DNA of 64,000 bases from Dasypus novemcinctus (taxonomy: Eukaryota > Chordata > Mammalia > Cingulata > Dasypodidae). The position numbers were made by a program, and so were the translations under genes. Position 1 is the first letter of the stretch; each line of letters begins with the position of its first letter. The stretch covers positions 95,131,675-95,195,674 of the forward strand of contig NC_080683.1 in the NCBI RefSeq assembly GCF_030445035.2, given 5' to 3'. The notes beneath the pieces were generated by a model that was given only the letters and a program-made list of their open reading frames with translations, made no database searches and was not told the DNA's origin. Below, in pieces: positions 10,845-22,137 of this stretch.

Positions 10845-13700
10845 ATTAATTAAATATTTACTGAGCGCCTACTATGTGCCAGGCTCTTTTTAGATCTTGG
10901 GCACACAAAGATGAGCAAACATGAGTTCAGGCATCTTCCCTGAACTCATGGAGCTTATTTTTTAGCTGGGAAGACAGTCATTACTCAGATTATTATTACA
11001 AATTTACACCTGAAGGGTACCAAAAGTTGAATGAAGAAAAGGAACTTCATTTTCTGTTACAAAGGAACATGATCTATTCTGGATGGGGAACAGAGAAACT
11101 TGAGGAAAAAGGTTTCTTTAGCTAAAATCTAAAGGACAGATTAAGTGCTACCTAGGCAAACTTGAGGGGTGGTTGGGATAGGTGGGGGGAAACAATGAAT
11201 ATTCCAGGCAGTGGGGTAGCATGTACAAAGACTGTGAGAGGAGAGGGATCCCAGAAATTTTGAGGGGCTGAAAGAAAGCCAATTTGGCTGGGTCAAAGAA
11301 AGAGGTGAGAGTGGTACAGGTTGAAGGGGAGAATAAGAAGGAACTGAGGAGCGCATCGTAAGCTTTGTTAAGAATATTGCTCTTTAACTATGGACAGGCT
11401 TTAAGGGTGGAATGACAACATTTTTATTTTGAAACAATTACTCTGACTATAGGATGGGGAATATTTTGAGAGGGAGCCTGACTGGAAACAGGGGGGACCA
11501 ATTAAAGGGCTATTGAATGGGGGCAGTGGTCTAAACAAGAGAGGATATAGCTTGGGCTAGAGTAATGACAGTGGAGATAGAGGGAAATGGTTGAATTCAA
11601 GAAATATGGAGGAGAACAAATGAACAGGAATCATTGGTGAATTGGATGTGACAAAGAGAGAAAGAAGTATATAAAGGATAAAGCTAAATTTTAGGGTTGT
11701 GCAAATTGATTGAGGGTTATAGAGAGTCACTTTGGATTGGGAGTAAGAAAATAAGTTTTGTCTTGGAAATATTTAATTGGAAGTTCATTTCAAACATGTG
11801 TCTAACTAAGAGGAAAAGACTAGGTTGAAGACATTAATTTGGGAATTATTTAGTTTATTAAAGCAAATTTTTTGAGCAATAGTTATATGTGAAGCATATT
11901 CTATGTGCTAGAAATATAGAAGTATTATGTTTTAAAGGCAGAGCTTATAGGACTTGTTTGTTTATTGGATAGTGGGGTGAGGAAAAGAGGGACCAAAGGT
12001 GACTACTGCATTGTTTTTGTTTAGGGAATTGAGTAGATGCTGACACCATTTACTGAGATGGGGAAGTTGAGTTTTAGACATGTAAAACTTGAGATGCATA
12101 TTAGAAAATCATGAGGACATTTCAAAGAAATATATGAGCCTGGAGTTCAGGAAATAAAGGAGCAGGTGGCATTTGTATAGTAACAGGATTGGATGAATTA
12201 CCCAATAAGGCCATGTAGATGGAAAAGTGGACTCGTAAAACCTCAAAGTTCTCTAACAGCTGCAGGAAGAACAGAGAAAGAAGAGTTAGAAATGAGACTC
12301 AGTAAGGAGCAACCAGTGAGGTGGGAGAAAAGCTGGATAAACGTTTTGTTCTGACACTAAGATAAGTAAGAATTTCTAAAAGAAAGGAATGGTTCTTGTA
12401 TTAAATATCCTGAGAAATTTAATAACATAAGGAGAGAAGACTAACTATTAAAACAAGCAGCAGAACACATTGTATGATTCCATTTATATAAAATGTAAAT
12501 ATACATCAATTCATAAAGATGAAAGGAGATTGGTTGTTATTTAGATCTGAGGAAGGAATGCTATGGGGTGTGGAGTCTTTCTTTTTGGAATGATGAAAGT
12601 GTTCTAAAATTTTAAAGATAACGAATGTACAACATTGTGATTATACTAAAAGCCATTGATTATACACTTTGGATAAAATAGCCAGAAGCAGCAACTATGC
12701 ACAGTGGAGGAAGCATAGAGAGATTGAGAGGGGAAGAATTTTCTATTTCTTTTATTTATTATTTTTATTAAAATAATGAATAATGCACAATTATGTGATT
12801 ATAGCAAATACCATTGTACACCTTGGATAAATTGTATCCTTTATTAATATGTATCAATAAAATTGATTTTTTAAAAAACAAGCAGCAGAGAAGTCATTGC
12901 TGATGATGACAAATGTGTTCAGTGGAATGGCAGAGACTATATCTATAGTGGAACATGGTAAAAATGAGGTGCCGAAGTAGAAATAGTGACTATGGGCATG
13001 CAGAGAGATAGGGTGTCATTTGGAGGAGTGTGTGTAGGTCAGGGATCAAGGGAGGTTTATCTTCTGAGATAGGACATTATGGGTAATTATTGGAGCAAAA
13101 TCCTCAGTAAACAGGAAGGGAAGGGAGCTGGAACACAAGTAGGGGGATGGCCTTTGAGAGGAGGAGAGACACTTTCTTTATTGTACCAGGAGGAAAGGTA
13201 AAGAGTATAATTACAGATGCAGGTAGGTTGGAAGTTGCAGTGGTAGGAAGGCAAAGCAGCTCCTGTCTGATTGCTTTTGTTTCTCAGCGAAGAATGAGAC
13301 CAGATACTGAAAGTGTTAGTGGAGGAGGGAGTGAAGCAGGTTTGCAGAGAGAAGAGATGGCATAAAGAAAGGAAGAGTATGTATTAAGGGAGATTAAAAG
13401 CATTTCTGTAAAGTAATGCATAACCATTTGAGTTTTATGGTCATGAAATTAAAAAGAGATCATTAGGCAGGGTTGTGTGTTTTCCTTCAGCAATATTCAA
13501 TGGCTAGGTACACACACAGAGTAGGTAGAAAAATGGGTTAAATGAAGTAGGGGTTGTCAGATAGATGGAAAGCATTAAAGTAATCTGCGAGGGAGTGATT
13601 ATGATACTGGATCATGGAGTCTAAATTTGGTAAGGATGGAATTGAGGACTTGAGAGGAATAGGTATCAGCCTGATGAAGTCAATGAAATGCCAGAATGAA
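10845..13700 (-). repeat. L2 LINE relic, antisense, copy 3 (interrupted)
   Basis: Starts at the 3' end again (TTTACTGAGCGCCTACTATG near 10856, GAACTCATGGAGCTTATTTT near 10942). It continues with ATTCCAGGCAGTGGGGTAG near 11200, a GCTATTGAATGGGGGCAGTG segment near 11509, CATTTACTGAGATGGGGAAG near 12047, and GATGCAGGTAGGTTGGAAG near 13217. It is split by an L1 3' end at 12465-12874. Open frames of 60-72 codons here have no independent support. Confidence 0.6.
12450..12889 (+). mobile_element. 5'-truncated L1 3' end with 15-bp TSD
   Basis: A 410-bp insertion (12465-12874) between perfect copies of AAAACAAGCAGCAGA (12450-12464 and 12875-12889). The body reads as an L1 3' UTR (TATGATTCCATTTATATAAA; CTTTTTGGAATGATGAAAG; ends near a CAATAAAATTG polyadenylation-like signal and A-run). 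A part of the 3' end (GTGATTATA...CACTTTGGATAAA) occurs twice, near 12637 and 12796. It is younger than the L2 it interrupts. Confidence 0.8.
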
Positions 13701-14357
13701 AGTACTGGAGGTGATAATCAGAGAACAGAATTTTTGATATCCATATTTCAGAAGGCACTAAGCTTTTTGTGATAAGGACTATGGAAATGAAGGAAGAGTG
13801 GAAGGAAAGACTACTAGAGTCAAGGAACAGGGACAAGAAGGTATTGGGTAGTTCATTTATTTGCAAGTTGAAATAAAAGTAATCATAGGAATAGGTGTGG
13901 TAAGAACAGTGAGTCAGGTGCTGAAATGATCAATTAATGAAGGGAATTGTCAGCATCTCACTAGATGAGAGCAGTGAGTGGTAGCAGGTTTGTCAAATGT
14001 GCTGCCCTGAATTTCAAAGGAGATGGAGTTTTTAAGGAAGTAGGAGGAAAAATGCTCTGAAATCAGTAACAGGGAGCAAGAGGTTAACTATCCTACTCTG
14101 GGCTCAAAAGTAAGGAAGGAATAATAGAAAAAGCAGCATACACTTGGAAGGGCTGCATGGAAGTAGAATTCTCAGGGAATATTGAGATTTCAATTAGGGC
14201 AAAAAGGTAAAGATGGACAGTTTTCTTTTTATAAATTATCATGAGTTAAAAAGGGTTTAGTGCAAAGGTTTAGGATGTAGGAAGGGGGAAGATTAGGTCA
14301 GATTAAAGGATCTGTAACTGTCATTATCATTGTATCTGGGTGATGGTTGATGATTTA
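13700..14357 (-). repeat. Probable L2 5'-side sequence, antisense, decayed
   Basis: Purine-rich continuation between two clearer L2 segments. I see no sharp landmark; it is assigned by position and composition and could include unrelated sequence. Confidence 0.3.
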
Positions 14358-14470
14358 AGAGGCTTGGGTTTGTTTGTTTTTTAGGAAGTACAGGGTACTG
14401 AACCCAGGACCTTGCACATGCAAAGCAGGTGCTCAATTACTGAGCTATACCTGCTCCTCAGAGGCTTGGG
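14358..14470 (-). repeat. Short DAS-type SINE with 11-bp TSD
   Basis: Compact tRNA-like SINE (14369-14459) between perfect copies of AGAGGCTTGGG (14358-14368, 14460-14470). On the minus strand it starts at GAGGAGCAGGTATAGCTCAG (A box TAGCTCAGTAAT) and includes a B-box-like TGGGTTCAGTACCC segment. The T-run at the left is the complement of its A tail. Confidence 0.82.
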
Positions 14471-15290
14471 GTTTTAAAGGTAACAAATAATCAGGTATGT
14501 GAGACCCAATGGGGTTGGCCTCACAAATGAATTTGGGATTTTCAATTAAAAACATAGAAAGCCTCTTGATATCTATTCTTGTCTGCAGATCCTGGCTACC
14601 ATTTTGCTAAGAGCTTAAGGAAAATACTTTCTCTTAGGCAGTCATTAGCATACAGATGATATGAGCGGGTGTAGAGAGATAGAGACAGGGAAGAGGCCTT
14701 GAAACTGAGGCTTGAGGAGCTCTAACATTTGATGGCTGGGTGGAGGACATATAGAAGAAGTCAAGAAGAAGCCACAGGATAGGTTGGAGGAAAACCAGGA
14801 GAATGTGGGTCATGATGGTACTCACTGTGAGAGTTTATTTTATGAAAAAATATGAGTTAACATTGTCAAAAGCTGAGATGAGGACTAAAAATGCCATTGG
14901 GTTTGAAGACATGGAGACCACTGATAATCTTGGTGAGAATTTTATGTGAAGTGATTAGACAGAAGCCATATTGGTTGAGAAGTGAAGGGAAGGTGATAAA
15001 ATTGGGATACTGAGTTAGCAAGCTCAACAGTCTGGCTTTGAGAGGGTGGTAAGAAATGGGAGGGTAATGTGGGACCTAGAGAAAGTATCAATTTTAGGAT
15101 CAGAGGGACTTTAGCATGTTGGAATAGCTACAGGACAAGGAAGAAGTTTTGTATACTGAAGAAAGAGGAGAATATTGATAATGTAACAAAGTTACTGAAA
15201 AATTAAAGAAGAATAATACAAGTGGGTTTCCAGTGAGCCTACTGGGAAGGTTTGATTGGGAGTTCAAGCAGTAGAATGATAGGAGCAAGA
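14471..15290 (-). repeat. L2 LINE relic, antisense, RT-domain segment
   Basis: Again carries RT-region landmarks in antisense: TCATTAGCATACAGATGAT near 14642 (the YADD region), GAGGAAAACCAGGAGAATG near 14787, AACATTGTCAAAAGCTGAG near 14859, and GCCATTGGGTTTGAAGACAT near 14893. It is therefore a further copy, or the other half of a rearranged copy 3. Confidence 0.55.
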
Positions 15291-15299
15291 AGTATGGGA

Positions 15300-15425
15300 G
15301 TTAAAATTAGTGAGTTTTGTGGTCGACTCAGAATTGTTAGCTTTTAACCTAATAAATTCACATTCTAAAAGCCAACCCATTTCTGGTATATTGCTCCCAG
15401 CAGTTTTTAGCAAACTAAAACAGAA
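15300..15425 (+). repeat. LTR 3'-end fragment (MaLR/ERVL-like)
   Basis: Ends like a class III (MaLR/ERVL) LTR: CTAATAAATTCACATTC (a polyadenylation signal), AAAAGCCAACCCATTTCTGG, then TAGCAAACTAAAACAG. Only the last ~120 bases are recognisable. Confidence 0.45.
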
Positions 15426-15429
15426 CGCT

Positions 15430-16466
15430 AACTTGTGTTTCCAGGTAAACCAAACAACACAAATATATTGTTTGTATATTTATCACAAAGAATAAGTAGG
15501 ATGCATTAAAAATAAAAAAGAATGTAGAAATAGAAGATAAATTATTATTAGATAGGGGGTATATTATTCACCTTTTAAATGTTCAAGACTTCAATATTGA
15601 AAGATATCCAAAATGGGCTAAGTTTTTCCCATTGATTTTAAACTCTGTGTCTATAAAATTGAAGACGATGGTACAGCCCTAAAGGGAAAAGGAAAATCTA
15701 CATAAACTCACCTGAATGATAAACTCAACAATGTTTAACTTTTGATTTGTAAAATGAAAAAAAAACCAAAAACACAAAGCTTGCTATCTTCCTACCTTTC
15801 CCTTCTTGCAGTTACATTTTGTTAACTAATAGATGATGGCTTAATGCTTATTAATGCTCTGTTATTTTATGCAACTTAAAAGAGAAACTGTTAATAGTTT
15901 GCAGCTAAATTTGTCTGTTGGGAAATTGAGGGTTTATCAATGAGGAAAATGTAAACATCTCTAATGGAAGAAAAATTAACAAATTATTGAAACTGTTGTA
16001 GATTTATTATAACAACCATTTGTTAGCTTAAATAAGAAACTGCATGTGCTCTTGAGATCAACTTCTACTTTTCCTCCTTAGGTGTCACCTCCTCAGCAAG
16101 ATACCATGATGACACCAACAACTCAATGAAGAAAAATAATGCCTGACATTTCTGTCCAAAATATTTATTTCCAGCTTCCTTCTATACTAGAATCACAGAA
16201 AAGGAGGTAAAACCATTTTGTGAGACAAATGTCAGGGTTATAATTGTTCTGGTTTTTCCTTTCTTTTTTTTTTTTAAAAAAGTTTATTTTCTCAAAGTTA
16301 TACCTGCACATGTTTTAAAAGCCAAACAATTCTATGAAGTTTGTTGAGCAAAACATCAGTGCTCTTACTCCCTCACTACTATTTCCCTTTCACTAGAGGT
16401 AATTCACTTTCAACACTCTCTGTTGATTCATTGGTGTTGACTTCTGTAAGTCTATATAACATGCTT
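15430..16466. other. No gene recognised
   Basis: AT-rich. 16260-16466 begins with a T-run and A/T tract and looks like an old repeat end (TTAAAAGCCAAACAATTC; ACTAGAGGTAATTCAC), family not identified. Confidence 0.4.
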
Positions 16467-17263
16467 TCATTGCTACTTCTTTTTTTTTTAAAGATTTATT
16501 TTTTATTTATTTCTCTCCCCTTCCCCCACTCCCCCCAATTGTCTGTTCTCTGTGTCCAATCACTGTGTGTTCTGTGCCCGACTGTATGCTTGTCAGTGGC
16601 ACTGGGAAACTGCATTTCTTGCTGCGTCAGCTCTCCGTGTATGTGGCGCCACTCCTGGGCAGGCTACACTTTTTTCTCACGGTATGGCAGTGGTGCAGCT
16701 CTCCTTACAGAGCCGCTCCTTCCACGTGGGGCTCCCGTATGCGGGGGACACCCCTGCATGGCACGGCACTCCTTGTACGCATCAGCACCACACGTGGGTC
16801 AGCTCACCACATGGGTCAGGAGGCCCTGGGTTTTTTGTTTGTTTTTAATAATTTTTCCCTATCTCTGTATCTTCCAATTTCTCCCTATCTTCTCCAATAC
16901 TTTTTTTTAAAGATTTATTTATTTATTTATTTATTTAACTCCCCCCTCCCCAGTTGTCTGTTCTCTGTGTCTATTTTCTGCGTCTTGTTTCTTTGTCCGC
17001 TTCTGTTGTCGTCAGCAGCACGGCAAGTGTCGGCGGTGCCATTCCTGGGCAGGCTGCACTTTCTTTCGCGCTGGGCGGCTCTCCTTACGGGTGCACTCCT
17101 TGCGCGTGGGGCTCCCCTATACGGGGGACACCCCTGCATGGCACGGCACTCCTTGCGGGCATCAGCACTGCGCATAGGCCCTGGGTTTGAACCGTGGACC
17201 TCCCATGTGGTAGACAGATGCTCTATCCATTGAGCCAAATCTGCTTCCCTCATTGCTATTTCT
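16467..17263 (-). repeat. Outer DAS-type SINE split by a second SINE
   Basis: Outer element in antisense, bounded by TCATTGCTACTTCT (16467-16480) and TCATTGCTATTTCT (17250-17263), 13 of 14 identical. Its tail and GC-rich body are at 16481-16833. Its tRNA head resumes at 17189-17249 with A box TGGCTCAATGG (complement of 17227-17237) and a B box GGTTCAAACCC spanning the inner junction (17183-17193). The two parts together give one complete element. The reading frames of up to 222 codons across this block are products of its GC-rich body. Confidence 0.85.
16821..17188 (-). repeat. Inner DAS-type SINE nested in the outer one, 13-bp TSD
   Basis: Inserted in the tRNA head of the outer SINE: AGGCCCTGGGTTT is present at 16821-16833 and 17176-17188. 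The inner element (16834-17175) is in the same orientation and lacks its own tRNA head. Left of its T-run (16901-16908) lie 67 bases (16834-16900) that are not SINE and end in another T-rich run, so they look like flanking DNA carried along during retrotransposition. Confidence 0.82.
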
Positions 17264-17559
17264 TGAGTTGTTTTTTTTAGCTTTTAGGTGTTGTCTATAT
17301 ATTTCTCACTATGGAAACTGCAGATTTAGCTTTCCTTTGTCCTGTCCCCAAACATAGATTTACACTATCTCCTCTCATCAGTCAAATAAGTAATAAATTC
17401 ATCTAGATCAAAATTCAGTGTCTGCACTATTACAGTTCTGTAAGCATTATTTAGAGCAGAGATAATTCATGAATTATGATTACTTTTCTCCTCCTGCCTG
17501 AAAAACTCTTGATTATCTATGAAGTAAATAATTAGCATTTTCATTAAATTTTTTATGCA

Positions 17560-17975
17560 AATTCAGCAGCAAAAAAGATACATATAAAGCAGACAATACA
17601 GACTGTAGTGAAGAGTAATATATTAATATTTTTTCATCAATTGTAAAAAAAATTATGCTAAATGGCAGAAATAAGACATAAAGTACTGCATATTGTTTAA
17701 TTCCATTTATATAAACTATAAATATGGATAGATTTATAGGGGTGGAATTGGATTGGCAGCTGTGTATGGCATGGGAGGAATAGAGGGATTGAGAAGTGAC
17801 TACTGGGGGTGCTAGGGACTTTTCTTTTTGGAGTGATGAAATATTATAATATTATTGTGGTGAAGAATGCACAACTCTATGATTATACCAAAAGTCATTG
17901 AATATACACTTTAGGATGATTGTATGGTATGTGAATATATCTCAGTAGAATTGTTTTTAAGAATTCAACAGCAAA
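17560..17975 (+). mobile_element. 5'-truncated L1 3' end with 14-bp TSD
   Basis: Insertion 17574-17961 flanked by AATTCAGCAGCAAA (17560-17573) and AATTCAACAGCAAA (17962-17975). The body is the same L1 3' UTR as at 12465 (ATTCCATTTATATAAACTAT; TTTCTTTTTGGAGTGATGAA; ATTGTATGGTATGTGAATAT) and ends in ATCTCAGTAGAATTG. Confidence 0.75.
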
Positions 17976-18239
17976 TTCTCTGCCAATTGTCTAAATTTAC
18001 TCTCAAGAAGTTGAGATGCATCAGGTAATTTTTTATCCATTTTATCCCCTTGAAAATATCTCTTCCAGAGTCTTCATACATTCTCCAATGTAGAATATTT
18101 GTCCTAAATACTTGTGCATATCTGTAATCTTGGGATTCCCAGTCATCATCTCAGGAATTTCCTTTGTCTCTATACTGTGTTTCATATCCCTCTTCTTATT
18201 TCTTTCTTCCTTCTTTGGTGAAGTACATCAACAATTAGC

Positions 18240-18890
18240 TTCCTGATAAAAGGTGCATGAGAGATAAGTATTTTGAACTCTCATATGTCTAAAAATTTCT
18301 TTATTCTTCCTGCACAGTGGATTGACAGTTTGACTGGGTATAAAATTGTAGAATGACAATTTTCATTCAGAATTTTGAAGGCTCCTACATGACTTTCTAA
18401 TTTCTACTGTTGTTATCAGGTATACCAAAGTCATTCTGGTTTCTTTTATCCCTTTCTGGAACTTTGAAAAATATTTCAACCCCAAACAATTGAACTTTTA
18501 TAACAATGCACTTGGTATAGTCGAATTTATTATATTGTGTTGGACCTTTTTCAGACTGTCAAATCATATTTTTCCAGTTCCTAAAAATTATTTCATTGTT
18601 TCATCCCTTCCTATTTCTTAGTTCTCTCATTGTAGAAACCCTATTTTTCAAATAGTGAGCCTTCTTGATTGATTCTCTGCTTTTATCATATTTTTTTCTC
18701 TTTTTTGCAATCTCTTTTCTTATGCTTCTTGGAGATTTTGTCAGTTTTATCTTTAAAACTATTTATTGAGTTATTAATTTCTCCTTAAAACATTTTAACT
18801 TCTGAGAGTTCTCTGGATTTTCACTTTTTTTTTTTGTATTGTTCTCTTGCTGCTGGAAATTTCCAATCTTATCTCTCTAAGGATATAAAT
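18240..18890 (-). repeat. HAL1/L1-ORF1-like relic, antisense
   Basis: T-rich sequence that reads like the complement of an L1 ORF1 or HAL1 region (TTGACTGGGTATAAAATTG near 18332; TCTCTGCTTTTATC; TTCTTGGAGATTTTGTCAG). It joins the older L1 on its right. No clear ends. Confidence 0.4.
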
Positions 18891-19561
18891 AATGTTTTTT
18901 CAACTTTGCTGAGGCATATTTTGCATATGATGAAATTTACCTATATCAAGTGGTAATATGCAATGTTTTAGTATATTAAACCAATTTCAGGAAATTTGAA
19001 AGAAATCAATTTTAAAACATTTTCATTATTCCACTTACATCTATTTTTATTATTAATCAGTATTTACAGCCCCTGCTCCAAGCAACCATCAATCTATTTT
19101 CTATCTCCACAGATATGCATTTTCTGAACATTTCTTATTAATGAAATAATCTAATATGTGGTCTTTTGTCTCTGGCTTCTTTCACTTAGCATAATGTATT
19201 TGAGGTTCATCCACGTTATAACATGTATCAGTAGTTCATTCATTTTTATTGCTCAATATTTTAATTCATGGATATACCACATTTTTTCCCCATATTCACC
19301 AGTTGATTGATATTTAGGTTGTATCTGATTTTGGCTATTATGAATAATGATTCTGCAAACATTTATGTACAACTCTTTGTATGGATATATGTTTTCATTT
19401 CTCTTGAGTAGATACCTTGCAGTGGAATTTCTGGTTATATGGTAAATTTATCTTTAACTTTTTAATAACTTGCCAAATTGTTTTCCAAAATGACTACCCA
19501 TTTACATTCCCACAAACAGTTTATGAGTGTCCCTGATCTCCACATCTTGCCAGCATTCGTT
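18891..19561 (-). mobile_element. Older L1, antisense, 3' part
   Basis: Complement of an old L1 3' region and ORF2 end: TGGCTTCTTTCACTTAGCAT near 19172, GGTTCATCCACG near 19204, GTAGATACCTTGCAGTGGAA near 19409. It is cut at 19561 by a younger L1 and continues at 24277. Confidence 0.75.
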
Positions 19562-21914
19562 TTTTTTAATTAGAGAAGTTGTGAGTTTATAAAACAATCA
19601 TGCATAAAGCATAGGATTCCCACAGCCCCCAACACTGGCACCTTGCATTGGTGTGGAACATTTGTTACAATTGATAGCACTTTTGTATAATTGTACTATT
19701 TTTTAATAATAGCTATATTTGATGAAAGATTATTAAAACAGTACTATTAACTATCATCCATAGTTTACACTAGGTGTATTTTTTTATATATTCCCCTCTA
19801 TTATTAACAACTTGTATTAGTGTCATGCATTTGTATAATACAGAAAGAACACTCTTATTTGTACTATTAACTATAATCATTCATCTACATTAGTGTACAC
19901 TGTGTTGTGCAGTCCTATGTTTTATCCTTCAATTTTTTATATACATCCTATAGTCTCTCCTTTTAATCATATTCACCTATACAGCTCAGGGCCATTGACT
20001 GCACTCACAATAATGTGTTATCATCACCGCCATCCTTTTGCAGAACTTTAACATAGCCTATATAGAAAATCTGTACAAGTTAAGTATCATCTTCCCATTC
20101 CCCAACCCCAGTCTATTTACTGGCAACCTATATTACAGACTCTAACTCTATAAGGCAGCCAATTATAATTAGTTCATAACAGTTCAATCATAAAATATTT
20201 GTCTTTTTTATGTCTGGCTTATTTCATTCAACATAATGTCCTCAAGGTTCATCTGTGTTGTCACAATCATCAGGAATTCCTTTCTTTTAACAGATGGATA
20301 ATATTCTGTCATATGTATATAACATGTTTTGTTGATCCATTCATCAGTTGATACACGCTTGGGTTGCTTCAAACTTTTGGCAATTGTGAATAATGCCACT
20401 ATGAACATCAGTGTGCAAATATGTTTGCTTCCATACTTTTAATTCATCTGGTATATATCTAGTAGTGGGATTGCCAGATCATATGGTAATTCTATAGTTT
20501 CCTGAGGAATTGCCAACCTGGCTTCCACATCATTTTATATTTCCACCAGCAATGATGAGTATTCCTATTTTGCCACGTCCTCTTCAACACTTGTAGCTTT
20601 CTGGTTTTTTTGAGAGTAGCTATTCTAGTGGGTGAGAAATGATATCTCATTGTGATTTGGATTTGCATTTCCCTAATAGCTAGTGATGTTGGACATCTTT
20701 TCATGTGCTTTTTTAGTCACTTATATTTCCTCTTTGGAAAACTGTCTAATCAAGTCTTTTCCCCATTTTTACATTGGGTGTTTTGTCTTTTTATTGTTGA
20801 GTTGTAGGATTTATTTATATATTCTGGATAACTCTTACTGGACATGTGGTTTCACCCACTGAGTAGGTTGTCTTTTCAGTTCTTGACAAAGGACTCTGAT
20901 GCACAAAAGTTTTTAAATTCGAGGAGGTTCCATTTATCTAAATTTTCTTGTTGTTTCTTGTGCTTGGGTGTAAAGTTTAAGAAACTTTTGCCTACCACAA
21001 GATAATGAAGATGCTTTCTAAATTTTCTCCTAGGAATTTTAGAGTCCTGGTTCTTATATTTAGGTCTTTGATCCATTCTGAGTAAATTTTATATGGTATC
21101 AGAGCAGGGTCCTTTCCTTTGCATATAGATATCCAGTTCTCCCAGAACCATCTGCCGAAGTAACTATTTTTTTCCCAATTGAGTGGACTTGGCAGCCTTG
21201 TAAAAAGCAATTGGCCATAGATGTGAGGATCTATTCCTGAGCTCTCAATTCAATACCACTGGCCAATATGTTTATCCTTGTGTGAACACCATGCTATTTT
21301 GATTGCTGTAGCTTTATAATGTGCTTAAAGTCACAAAGTGTGATTCTTCCAACTTCATTCTTCTTTTTAAAGACATTTTTGGCTATTCAGGACCATTACC
21401 TTCTTAATAAATTTGATAAATGGCATTTCCATTTCTGCAAAGTAGGATGTTGGGATTCTGATTGGGATTGCATTGAATCTGTAAATGAATTTGGGTAGAA
21501 CTGACATCTTAATGGTATTTAGTCTTCCAATCCAAGAACATGGAATGTCCTTGCATCTATTTTTTGTTGTTGTTCATTTGTTTCTTTCAGCAATATTTTA
21601 TAGTTTTCTGTGTACAAGTCCTTTATGTCTAGTCTTTATTAGTTTAGCTAAGGATTTGTCCATTTTATTGATCATCTCAAAGAACCAACTTTTGGTTCTG
21701 TTCTCTATACTTTTTTTTTAATTCCCAATTTTATTTATTTATGCTCTAATTTTGTTATTTTTTTTCCTTCTGCTTGTTTTGGGATTAGTTTGCTATTTTT
21801 TTCTAGTTATTCCAGGTGTGCAGTTAGGTCTTTGATTTTTACTCTTTCTTCTTTTTTAATGTATGTATTTAGGGCTATAATTTCCCTCTCAGCACTGCCT
21901 TCACTGCATCCTGT

Positions 21915-22021
21915 AAGGTTTTTTAATTTTAATTTTAATTTTTAAGGAGATACCAGGGATTGAACCTAGGACCTTGTACATGGGAAGCAGGCATTTAACC
22001 ACTGAGCTACATCCACTCCCC
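21915..22021 (-). repeat. Short DAS-type SINE inside the L1
   Basis: tRNA-like SINE in antisense: GGAGATACCAGGGATTGAAC at 21945-21964, GGGAAGCAGGCATTTAACC, ending at CATCCACTCCCC (22010-22021). On the minus strand the A-box-like TAGCTCAGTGGTTAAATG is visible. Left T-rich run is its tail. Confidence 0.78.
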
Positions 22022-22043
22022 AATGATAGTTGGTATTTTCATT

Positions 22044-22137
22044 TGCTTGTTTTGTTTTAAGGAGGTACTGGGGATTGAATCTAGGACATCATACATGGGA
22101 AACAAGCACTCAAATACTCGAGCTACATCCACTCCCC
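22044..22137 (-). repeat. Second short DAS-type SINE inside the L1
   Basis: A second copy follows after ~25 bases: GGAGGTACTGGGGATTGAAT at 22061-22080, CATGGGAAACAAGCACTC, ending CATCCACTCCCC near 22126-22137. More diverged in its A box (GCTCGAGTATTTGAG) than its neighbour. The pair splits the ORF2 linker/endonuclease region. Confidence 0.78.

Noticed and set aside
14369-14459. tRNA genes suggested by A and B boxes at 3229-3283, 14369-14459, 17183-17237 and 58337-58414
   Set aside because: These are tRNA-like heads of SINEs: they have A tails, target duplications and no proper acceptor stem or anticodon arm that I can fold.
16565-17233. 222-codon plus-strand frame and a 108-codon minus-strand frame
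   Set aside because: Both run through the two nested SINEs; the same peptide text recurs at 2968-3298 in another SINE copy, so it is repeat-derived.
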